Of a DNA stretch of 64,000 nt, positions 16,733 to 24,177 are shown one piece after another (position 1 is the first letter of the stretch; each line of letters starts with the position of its first letter). The translations under genes and the position numbers were made by a program. A model generated the notes under the pieces. The model was given only the letters and a program-made list of their open reading frames with translations. It searched no databases and was not told the origin of the DNA. This stretch comes from Shimwellia blattae DSM 4481 = NBRC 105725 (GTDB lineage: Bacteria; Pseudomonadota; Gammaproteobacteria; Enterobacterales; Enterobacteriaceae). The stretch is from assembly GCF_000262305.1 (NCBI RefSeq), contig NC_017910.1:2914001-2978000 (forward strand), in the 5' to 3' direction.

Positions 16733-18037
16733 TTAGCGCGCCCAGTAGGCTTCTTCCAGGCTGTCTTCCCGCTCCGGCAGGCCACGGCTCAGGCGCGGCG
16801 CATGCTGCTTCAGCACCTGATAGCTGACCCGGTTTGCGTATTTGCACACTTGCGCCAGGGAGGAGTACGTCAGCCAGGGGTGCTGGTGCTTGCCGGAATC
16901 GGGCACATTGCTGCGGTGATACTGATTGGCGCTGATGTCGTGCAGCAGCGCGGCCAGCGCCCCGTCCCCGGCACCGTTGGTGTTCATTATCTTTTCCGGC
17001 CCGCCCATATAGGGGGCGATATGTGAATAGATCCGCTGCGCCCGCTGGCACGCTTTACGGCGCATGGCGCGGCTGAACTCATACTGATTAAACCCCTCAA
17101 TGGCACCCGGCAAAAGCGGATGCCGGGTTTCGCGCCGGGCGCTCTCTTCCGTATAACCGGCCATAAACAGCCCCTGGGGGCCTGCGGTACACAAGACCAG
17201 ATCCACCCAGTCCAGGGCTTTGTCGGCGGCCATCAGCGGGTCGCTCTCGCCGGTCAGGGCGGCGGCTTCTTCTTCGTTCATGGCCAGAATCGACACGTTC
17301 TCACGCAGGAAGTCCTGCCACCACTGGGGGTTATCCGCAATCACGTATTTCGTTCCGAGGGTGAGCACAATGGGGACATCGTGTTTTCTGGCATAGCGGA
17401 TGGCGCACAGGGTGGCATCCAGCATCGGCTCCCCGGGCTTGCAGCGCACCAGGTAGGCACTCAGCACCAGGGCTGCGGCCCCGGCGATAATCTCTTCAGG
17501 GATACTGTCCGGCGACAGGTGGTTCATCATTCCGGGGCTGATGGCGAAGGTGCGCTCCCCCTGGGCATTGATCAGGGTAAAGCAGCGCCCGATGGGCCCG
17601 TCTACCCCCTGCAGATAGTTAAGATCCGTGCGGCTGGAGGTATTACACAGGTAGCGGTACGCATAGCTGCCGATGGGAATATTGCGGCACATCACCCCCA
17701 GCAACACGGAGCGATCGTCCGCCAGGACCGAGTAGTTATGCATGGTGTTGCCAATGGTGCCCCCGGCAAACTGATGGGTAATAAGATTTCCCGCCACCAG
17801 CTCCTGGTAGAGCGCTTCGGCTGTCGCATCCTCAATCACCAGTGAGTGACCAAAACTCAGCCCGTAACGCTGTACAAACTCATCATCCACCCGGGCTTCG
17901 ATATCCACCAGAGTCTGGTCAATACCCACGACCCACGCGGCGCTGGCCTCGCTTTCGGGGTGTGCAGGTGCTGACAGGGGCTCCCGCAGGCTGACGGGGA
18001 AATAGTGTCTGGATTTACGTTTTCCGGGAAATCTCAT
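16733..18037 (-). CDS. gsk: Inosine-guanosine kinase
   Basis: A 434-residue PfkB-family ribokinase-type enzyme, same length as E. coli Gsk, which phosphorylates guanosine and inosine for purine salvage. Diagnostic are WVVGIDQTLVDIEA near the start, FAGGTIGNTMHNYSVL, GVMCRNIPIGSYAYRYL and the anion-hole/catalytic motif NTNGAGDGALAALLHD (around residue 350, catalytic Asp in GAGDG). ATG 18037 yields MRFPGKRKSRHYFPV, the conserved N-terminus; the frame is open to 18115 but without family similarity. Confidence 0.97.
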   Translation of the reverse strand: MRFPGKRKSRHYFPVSLREPLSAPAHPESEASAAWVVGIDQTLVDIEARVDDEFVQRYGLSFGHSLVIEDATAEALYQELVAGNLITHQFAGGTIGNTMHNYSVLADDRSVLLGVMCRNIPIGSYAYRYLCNTSSRTDLNYLQGVDGPIGRCFTLINAQGERTFAISPGMMNHLSPDSIPEEIIAGAAALVLSAYLVRCKPGEPMLDATLCAIRYARKHDVPIVLTLGTKYVIADNPQWWQDFLRENVSILAMNEEEAAALTGESDPLMAADKALDWVDLVLCTAGPQGLFMAGYTEESARRETRHPLLPGAIEGFNQYEFSRAMRRKACQRAQRIYSHIAPYMGGPEKIMNTNGAGDGALAALLHDISANQYHRSNVPDSGKHQHPWLTYSSLAQVCKYANRVSYQVLKQHAPRLSRGLPEREDSLEEAYWAR

Positions 18038-18188
18038 GGTAATAATCAGGCGTAATGACAGGGCCGGCGATAGTAACACATCACCGGGCTGCCGGGGTAT
18101 GTGCCCGGCGTTCAATATCGGATACCTGGCTCCCGGTTCTGCGCTTTTTGTTGCTTACAATGGGGCTTTTACCCGGAGGCGCCAGCCA

Positions 18189-19172
18189 ATGTCTTCTGCC
18201 CGTTACTCTTCTGAGCGCAATAAAGTCCCGTTGCAGGATAAGCTCTCCCGCGAGATGCGCCAGATAACCGAATACCCCACCCCGGACACCCCCGCCCCTG
18301 CGCCTGACGACTACCCGGCACAGCGGCGCAACTACGCCCGGGAACGCCAGCACTGGAACCAGGAGCCCCCGGCAGTCTACGCACTGCGCCAGGTCACGGT
18401 TCCCACCGGGTACGGCCCGGTTAATACCCGGATTTACCGCCCGACGGGGGCCTCCCCGGCAACGCTGTTTTACCTGCACGGCGGCGGGTTTATCCTCGGC
18501 TCGCTGGATACCCATGACCGCATTATGCGCCTGCTGGCCAATTACAGTGGCTGTGATGTGGTGGGTATCGATTACACCCTCTCCCCGGAGGCCCGCTTCC
18601 CCCAGGCCATTGAGGAGACCATTGCGGTGTGCCGCTTCTTTGAAGAGAACGCGCAGCGTTATCAGCTCAGTATGGCGGATATCGGTTTTGCCGGGGATTC
18701 GGCCGGTGCCATGCTCGCCATGGCATCCACCCTGTGGCTGCGCGAGCACCCGCTGGCCTGCGCCAGGGTGCGCGCGGCACTGCTGTGGTACGGGTTATTT
18801 GGCCTGCAGGATTCGGTCACCCGGCGCTTATACGGTAACCAGTGGGACGGGCTGCGCGCGGAAGATATCGCCGGTTATGAGCAGGCTTACCTGCGCACCC
18901 CGGCGGACAGGGAATCGCCCTGGTACTGCCTGTTTAATAACGATCTCACCCACCATGTTCCGCCGTGTTTTCTGGCCGGGGCGGAGTATGATCCGCTGCT
19001 GGACGACAGCGTAACGCTGCACCAGATCCTCCGCGCCCACCATCAGCCCAGCGTACTGAGTATTTACCCGGGCACCCTGCATGGCTTTTTGCACTATTCG
19101 CGGGAGATGCAGGCCGCAGATAATGCCCTGCGCGACGGCGCGCGCTTTTTCACTCAGCAGCTGGCGGGTTAA
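18189..19172 (+). CDS. aes: Acetyl esterase Aes (HSL family)
   Basis: A 327-residue alpha/beta hydrolase of the hormone-sensitive lipase family. The oxyanion motif HGGGF is at 97-101, nucleophile Ser171 in GDSAGA, with Asp268 (EYDPLLDD) and His298 (LHGFLHYS) completing the triad. E. coli Aes hydrolyses short acyl esters and binds MalT and alpha-galactosidase. The N-terminus (residues 1-60) is divergent and slightly longer than the 319-residue E. coli enzyme. ATG 18189 has GGAGG nine bases upstream. The 3' end overlaps the convergent hemH gene by 23 bp. Confidence 0.93.
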   Translation: MSSARYSSERNKVPLQDKLSREMRQITEYPTPDTPAPAPDDYPAQRRNYARERQHWNQEPPAVYALRQVTVPTGYGPVNTRIYRPTGASPATLFYLHGGGFILGSLDTHDRIMRLLANYSGCDVVGIDYTLSPEARFPQAIEETIAVCRFFEENAQRYQLSMADIGFAGDSAGAMLAMASTLWLREHPLACARVRAALLWYGLFGLQDSVTRRLYGNQWDGLRAEDIAGYEQAYLRTPADRESPWYCLFNNDLTHHVPPCFLAGAEYDPLLDDSVTLHQILRAHHQPSVLSIYPGTLHGFLHYSREMQAADNALRDGARFFTQQLAG

Positions 19173-20121
19173 CAAGCGCCTGCATCATGGCGATATGATC
19201 CGGGTTATCGTTCAGGGCGGGAATATACTCATAGCGCTCCCCGCCCGCGCCGATAAATAACTCCCGGTTCTGGACCGCTATCTCTTCAAGGGTTTCCAGG
19301 CAATCGGCCGCAAACCCCGGACACAGCACCTGGAGGTGCTTAACGCCTTTTTCACCCAGCATTTTCAGGGTGTCATCGGTGTAGGGCATCAGCCAGGGTT
19401 CACGCCCGAAGCGGGACTGGTAGGTCATCATCACCTTGTCGGGATCCAGCCCAAGGTGATTCACCAGCTCCCGGGTGGTGGTGCGGCAACGCTGGGGGTA
19501 GTCGTCCCCTTCCCGGGCATAGCGCTGGGGAATACCGTGATAAGAAAGCAGCAGAATGTCCGGCTCGCCGTGCTCTGCGAAGGCGCGTTTCACGCTGGCG
19601 GCCAGTGCGGCAATATAGGCCGGGTGATCCGCATAATCCCGGATAAAGTTCACCGCCGGAATCGCACGCTTACCGGCCAGGCAGCGCGCCAGCTCATCCC
19701 AGACGGCCGCCACGGTGGAGCAGGAATACTGCGGATATAACGGCAGCACCGTCAGCCGCTCTACCCCCTGATCCAGCAGGGCGTCCAGGGCACTGCGCAA
19801 AGAGGGCTCACCGTAGCTCATGCCCAGCGCAACCGGTATATGGCTGCCCAGCGCATCGGCCAGTGCCTGTTGCTGACGCTGGCTGTAAACCAGCAGCGGC
19901 GAGCCCTGCTCCATCCAGATGGACTGATACAGCCGGGCCACCCGCCGGGAGCGCAGCGGTAAAATCACCCCATTGAGCAGCGGCCACCAGAGCGCCCGGG
20001 GGGTATCCACCACGCGCGGATCGCTTAAAAACTGGCGCAAGTAACGTTTTACTGCCCGGGGAGTTGGCGAATCGGGCGTGCCGAGGTTAACCAGTAGAAT
20101 ACCCTGCTTTTCCGGATGCAA
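19150..20121 (-). CDS. hemH: Ferrochelatase
   Basis: A 323-residue ferrochelatase (E. coli 320) inserting Fe2+ into protoporphyrin IX as the last step of haem synthesis, at the inner membrane face. LLVNLGTPDSPTP (9-21), SYHGIPQRY with metal-site His195, and CPGFAADCLETLEE are clear. The start appears to be TTG at 20121: AAAGGAG lies six bases upstream, the protein then begins HPEKQGILLVNLGTP, and no ATG or GTG fits the family boundary. A TTG start may limit expression. Overlaps aes by 23 bp at the 3' end. Confidence 0.95.
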   Translation of the reverse strand: MHPEKQGILLVNLGTPDSPTPRAVKRYLRQFLSDPRVVDTPRALWWPLLNGVILPLRSRRVARLYQSIWMEQGSPLLVYSQRQQQALADALGSHIPVALGMSYGEPSLRSALDALLDQGVERLTVLPLYPQYSCSTVAAVWDELARCLAGKRAIPAVNFIRDYADHPAYIAALAASVKRAFAEHGEPDILLLSYHGIPQRYAREGDDYPQRCRTTTRELVNHLGLDPDKVMMTYQSRFGREPWLMPYTDDTLKMLGEKGVKHLQVLCPGFAADCLETLEEIAVQNRELFIGAGGERYEYIPALNDNPDHIAMMQALVNPPAAE

Positions 20122-20261
20122 AATCCACTCCTTTCTATGCTAACTGGCTGGATATTGTAGCTGAAAATCCACGGCACCGAACCTGTCAGTGCGAAAGGTA
20201 ACAGTGATGGCAGGCGTGACATTATGGCAACCCGGATTATCGAAAACAGCCCCTTACCGGA

Positions 20262-20288
20262 ATTAAAAAACCAGGCCGTAGCCTGGTT
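20262..20288 (-). terminator. Intrinsic terminator of adk
   Basis: On the minus strand AACCAGGC and GCCTGGTT (20281-20288 and 20269-20276) form an 8-bp stem with loop TACG, followed by a T-run (20270-20265). Confidence 0.85.
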
Positions 20289-20310
20289 TCCTGTGGTGCT
20301 GTGGCCGGTA

Positions 20311-20955
20311 TCAGCCGAGGATTGTTTCCAGCTCAGCGCGCACATCAGCAACGGCTTTGGTGCCGTCGACTTTGGCATATTTGGTGTTGCCCGCTTTAGC
20401 TTCCTGGCTGTAGTAGCCGATCAGCGGCGCTGTCATCTGATGGTATTCCACCAGACGCTTACGCACGGTCTCTTCCTGGTCGTCTTTACGGGTGGTTAGC
20501 GCTTCGCCCGTCACATCGTCTTTATCGGCCACTTTCGGCGGATTGTATTTGATGTGATACACACGGCCAGAAGCGGCGTGTACACGGCGGCCGATAATAC
20601 GGTCAACGATCAGCTCGTCAGGTACGTCAAATTCCAGCACGTAGTCAACGTTGATGCCGGCTTCTTTCATGGCATCCGCCTGCGGGATAGTGCGCGGGAA
20701 ACCGTCCAGCAGGAAACCGTTACGGCAATCTTCCTGAGCAATGCGTTCTTTTACCAGGGCAATAACCAGATCATCCGTCACCAGTTTACCGGCGTCCATG
20801 ATGTCTTTTGCTTTTTTACCCAGTTCAGAACCGGATTTTACTGCAGCGCGCAGCATATCGCCGGTGGAGATCTGCGGAATACCGTATTTCTCCATGATGA
20901 ACTGAGCCTGAGTGCCTTTACCCGCGCCCGGAGCGCCAAGCAGAATAATGCGCAT
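20311..20955 (-). CDS. adk: Adenylate kinase
   Basis: A 214-residue long-form adenylate kinase, the same length as E. coli Adk, interconverting ATP + AMP and 2 ADP. P-loop GAPGAGKGT (7-15), DGFPRT AMP-binding block (84-89) and a LID region (about 122-159) without the zinc cysteines, as in other enterobacteria. ATG 20955 is preceded by AAGGGGAT; an upstream in-frame ATG (20973) is not supported. Monocistronic with its own terminator, downstream of htpG. Confidence 0.98.
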   Translation of the reverse strand: MRIILLGAPGAGKGTQAQFIMEKYGIPQISTGDMLRAAVKSGSELGKKAKDIMDAGKLVTDDLVIALVKERIAQEDCRNGFLLDGFPRTIPQADAMKEAGINVDYVLEFDVPDELIVDRIIGRRVHAASGRVYHIKYNPPKVADKDDVTGEALTTRKDDQEETVRKRLVEYHQMTAPLIGYYSQEAKAGNTKYAKVDGTKAVADVRAELETILG

Positions 20956-21107
20956 TGCGAAAATCCCCTTCAATTTTGTTTAATTTTTCAAAATGCGCTA
21001 AACCATACCACTACACCGGGTATGGCTCAACAATGAGACGTGGGCTGAAACGGTTAACAGACAATATATTGTTCTGAACCGGTAAAAACCGGCGGCAGCC
21101 AAAGAAA

Positions 21108-21127
21108 AAGCGGCCCGGGGGCCGCTT
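21108..21127 (-). terminator. Terminator hairpin of htpG
   Basis: AAGCGGCC (21108-21115) pairs with GGCCGCTT (21120-21127); on the minus strand the stem is followed by TTTC and lies directly after the htpG stop. Confidence 0.75.
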
Positions 21128-21152
21128 CTGCGCTACATCATCAGTCTGGTCA

Positions 21153-23024
21153 TTACACCAGCAGATCATTCACCCGCTTAATAAACAGGTTTGGATCTTC
21201 CAGGGTGCCGCGTTCTGCAAGCAGCGCCTGATCAAACAGCAGCTCAACCCATTCGGCAAAGCGGGCTTCATCCTGGGTGTCGGCGGCGCGTTTCACCAGC
21301 GGGTGATCCGGGTTCAGCTCGAACAGGTATTTCACTTCCGGCACCTCCTGGCCCGCGGCGGCAAACAGTTTTGCCATCTGGGTGCTCATTTCGTCGCCGT
21401 CAGTGACCACAATTGACGGGGTATCCGTCAGCCGGTGGGTCAGACGCACTTCTTTTACCCGATCGCCAAGCAGCCCTTTCACCCGCTCAACAAACGGCTC
21501 CAGCGCTTTTTCGGCCTCTTTGGCGCTCTCGTCCACGTCGTCTGCCAGTTTATCCAGCGAGGCGTCCGCTTTGGCAACAGACTGGAAGGCTTTACCGTCA
21601 AACTCGGTCAGGTAGCTCATCATCCATTCGTCGATACGATCGGAAAGCAGCAGAACCTCGATGCCTTTCTTACGCAGCAGCTCCAGGTGCGGGCTGCTCT
21701 TGGCGGCCGCGTAGCTGTCTGCGGTGATGTAGTAAATCTTGTCCTGGCCTTCTTTCATCCGCGAGACGTACTCGTCCAGAGAGACCGTCTGCGCGGAAGA
21801 GTCCGTATGGGTGGAGGCAAAACGCAGCAGTTTAGCAATCGCCTGCTGGTTAGCCTGATCTTCCGCCGGGCCCTCTTTCAGCACCATGCCGAACTGTTTC
21901 CAGAAGGTCTGGTATTTTTCGCTGTCGTCTTTGGCCAGTTTTTCCAGCATCTGCAGCACGCGTTTGGTCAGTGCGCTGCGCAGGCTGCGGGTGATGCTGT
22001 TGTCCTGGAGGATTTCACGGGAGACGTTTAGCGGCAGATCGTTAGAATCTATCAGGCCACGCACGAAACGCAGATAGTTCGGCATAAACTGTTCGGCGTC
22101 GTCCATGATAAATACGCGCTGCACGTACAGCTTCAGGCCATGTTTATGATCCCGGTTCCACATGTCCCACGGGGCCTGGGAAGGAATATACAGCAGGCTG
22201 GTGTACTCCTGTTTCCCTTCTACCCGGTTGTGGCTCCAGGTCAGCGGATCGCTGTAATCGTGAGAGACGTGCTTATAAAATTCTTTATATTCATCGTCGC
22301 TGATATCGGCTTTATTGCGCGTCCACAGTGCCTGGGCTTTATTGATCTTCTCCCAGCTGATAACGGTTTCGCCGTCTTTTTCTTCGCGGGTTTCAATCTC
22401 AACCGGCAGGGCGATATGGTCGGAATATTTGCCGATGATCGAACGCACGCGCCAGTCGTCGAGGAATTCATCTTCCCCTTCACGCAGGTGCAGGGTAATT
22501 TCCGTGCCGCGATCCGCTTTGGTGATGTCGGCAACGGTGTACTCCCCTTCCCCGGCAGATTCCCAGAATACCCCCTGGTCCGCAGGTACACCGGCTGCGC
22601 GGGTGCGTACCGTCACTTTGTCGGCAACGATAAAGGCAGAATAGAACCCTACCCCGAACTGGCCAATCAGCTGGCTGTCTTTTGCCTGGTCGGAGCCCAT
22701 CGACTCCAGAAACGCCTTCGTGCCGGATTTGGCAATGGTCCCGAGGTGGTCGATCACCTCGTCACGGGTCATACCGATACCGTTATCAGAGATAGTCAGG
22801 GTACGTTTGTCTTTATCAAATGAGACGCGCACCCGCAGCTCACCGTCACCTTCGTAGAGATCCGCCTGGGACAGTGCGCGAAAACGCAGTTTATCTGCCG
22901 CATCAGAAGCGTTAGAGATAAGTTCACGCAGGAAGATTTCTTTATTTGAATAAAGAGAGTGGATCATCAGATGCAGAAGCTGTTTCACTTCCGACTGAAA
23001 ACCACGGGTCTCTTGTCCTTTCAT
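21153..23024 (-). CDS. htpG: Hsp90-family chaperone HtpG
   Basis: A 623-residue Hsp90 homologue (E. coli 624): ATP-binding GHKL N-domain with LISNASDAADKLRF, TISDNGIGMTRDEV and GQFGVGFYSAF, then middle and C-terminal dimerisation domains. It acts as a dimer in the cytoplasm on heat-denatured and assembly clients with DnaK. ATG 23024 gives the exact family start MKGQETRGFQSEV; an in-frame start five codons earlier (23039) is unlikely. A sigma-32 promoter lies upstream. Confidence 0.98.
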   Translation of the reverse strand: MKGQETRGFQSEVKQLLHLMIHSLYSNKEIFLRELISNASDAADKLRFRALSQADLYEGDGELRVRVSFDKDKRTLTISDNGIGMTRDEVIDHLGTIAKSGTKAFLESMGSDQAKDSQLIGQFGVGFYSAFIVADKVTVRTRAAGVPADQGVFWESAGEGEYTVADITKADRGTEITLHLREGEDEFLDDWRVRSIIGKYSDHIALPVEIETREEKDGETVISWEKINKAQALWTRNKADISDDEYKEFYKHVSHDYSDPLTWSHNRVEGKQEYTSLLYIPSQAPWDMWNRDHKHGLKLYVQRVFIMDDAEQFMPNYLRFVRGLIDSNDLPLNVSREILQDNSITRSLRSALTKRVLQMLEKLAKDDSEKYQTFWKQFGMVLKEGPAEDQANQQAIAKLLRFASTHTDSSAQTVSLDEYVSRMKEGQDKIYYITADSYAAAKSSPHLELLRKKGIEVLLLSDRIDEWMMSYLTEFDGKAFQSVAKADASLDKLADDVDESAKEAEKALEPFVERVKGLLGDRVKEVRLTHRLTDTPSIVVTDGDEMSTQMAKLFAAAGQEVPEVKYLFELNPDHPLVKRAADTQDEARFAEWVELLFDQALLAERGTLEDPNLFIKRVNDLLV

Positions 23025-23101
23025 AGTGTTATACCTCAATAAACTGTCTTAAACAGAGGGTTATCTGCCGCTAACCGGCAAGGATAAAAACGATGAGGCA
23101 G

Positions 23102-23130
23102 AGATGGGGATGTCTGGCGAAGAATTCAAG
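23102..23130 (-). promoter_or_regulatory. Sigma-32 heat-shock promoter of htpG
   Basis: On the minus strand CTTGAAT (23130-23124) and CCCCATCT (23109-23102) are 14 bp apart, matching the RpoH consensus CTTGAAA / CCCCATNT with a 13-15 bp spacer, about 80 bp before the htpG start. Confidence 0.88.
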
Positions 23131-23159
23131 CGGAGCGCAGGTGAACGCGCTCCGAGTGG

Positions 23160-23765
23160 TTAATATTTGACCTTCTGGCGGCCCAGCAGAGAGTGGGACA
23201 GGGTTGTCCCGTCGACCATTTCCAGCTCACCGCCAACCGGCACGCCGTGCGCGATACGGCTGGCTTCAACACCATATTCCGCACACAGCCCGGCAATATA
23301 GTTTGCTGTCGCTTCGCCTTCCACCGTGGGGTTGGTGGCCAGGATCACTTCCTGGATGGTTTCACGGCTCAGGCGCTGCTCCAGACGATCAAGCCCGATA
23401 TCTTCCGGGCCGATACCGTCCAGCGGGGAGAGGTGCCCCATCAGCACAAAGTAGCGCCCGGAAAACTGCCCGGTCTGCTCAATGGCGTAGATATCCGCCG
23501 GGCTCTCCACCACGCAAATCTGGCCGTTTTCCTGGCGGCGCGGATTGGCGCAAATGTGGCAGACTTCCTGCTCCGTGAAGGTGCGGCAATCGGCACAGTG
23601 GCCTATCTCCGACATCGCCCGGGTCAGGGTCTGGGCCAGGCGCATACCCCCACTACGATCCCGCTGTAGCAGGGTAAACGCCATGCGCTGCGCCGATTTG
23701 GGGCCAACCCCCGGTAAACAGCGCAGCGCTTCCATTAACTGGGTTAACAGTGGGCTGGTCTGCAT
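23160..23765 (-). CDS. recR: Recombination protein RecR
   Basis: A 201-residue RecFOR-pathway protein that with RecO loads RecA on gapped DNA. An N-terminal helix-hairpin-helix (LRCLPGVGPKSAQRMAF) is followed by a four-cysteine zinc finger (Cys57, Cys60, Cys69, Cys72) and a Toprim domain (CVVESPADIYAIE, ATNPTVEGEATANYI). The start codon overlaps the ybaB stop by one base (TGATG), so dnaX-ybaB-recR form one operon as in E. coli. Confidence 0.97.
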   Translation of the reverse strand: MQTSPLLTQLMEALRCLPGVGPKSAQRMAFTLLQRDRSGGMRLAQTLTRAMSEIGHCADCRTFTEQEVCHICANPRRQENGQICVVESPADIYAIEQTGQFSGRYFVLMGHLSPLDGIGPEDIGLDRLEQRLSRETIQEVILATNPTVEGEATANYIAGLCAEYGVEASRIAHGVPVGGELEMVDGTTLSHSLLGRQKVKY

Positions 23766-24094
23766 CAGAACGGCATCTTGAAGCCTGGCGGCAGCTGCAT
23801 ACCAGAAGATACAGACGCCATTTTCTCTTTCTGGGTCTCTTCAATACGGCGGGCCGCATCGTTAAAGGCCGCAGCGATCAGGTCTTCGAGCATCTCTTTG
23901 TCGTCTTCCATCAGACTCGGGTCGATCTCTACCCGGCGGCAGTTGTGCGCCCCGTTAATGGTCACTTTGACCAGGCCCGCACCCGATTCGCCAGTCACTT
24001 CCAGTTTGGCGATCTCTTCCTGCATCTGCTGCATTTTTTCCTGCATCTGCTGGGCTTGTTTCATCAGATTACCCAGGCCGCCTTTACCAAACAT
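23765..24094 (-). CDS. ybaB: Nucleoid-associated protein YbaB/EbfC
   Basis: A 109-residue small DNA-binding protein, forming a tweezer-shaped dimer that coats DNA. MFGKGGLGNLMKQAQQMQEKMQQMQEEIAKLEVTGESGAG is the helical N-terminus (glutamine/methionine-rich amphipathic helix), followed by a beta-sheet and a hydrophobic C-terminus. It sits between dnaX (83 bp upstream) and recR (1-bp overlap), the conserved replication/repair arrangement. Confidence 0.95.
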   Translation of the reverse strand: MFGKGGLGNLMKQAQQMQEKMQQMQEEIAKLEVTGESGAGLVKVTINGAHNCRRVEIDPSLMEDDKEMLEDLIAAAFNDAARRIEETQKEKMASVSSGMQLPPGFKMPF

Positions 24095-24177
24095 ACGCTT
24101 CTCTCTTTTGTTCGGGCCGCATCAGCACAATCAACGATGCGGCGGTTAAAGATAACAATATGCAGCAGAGCTACACA

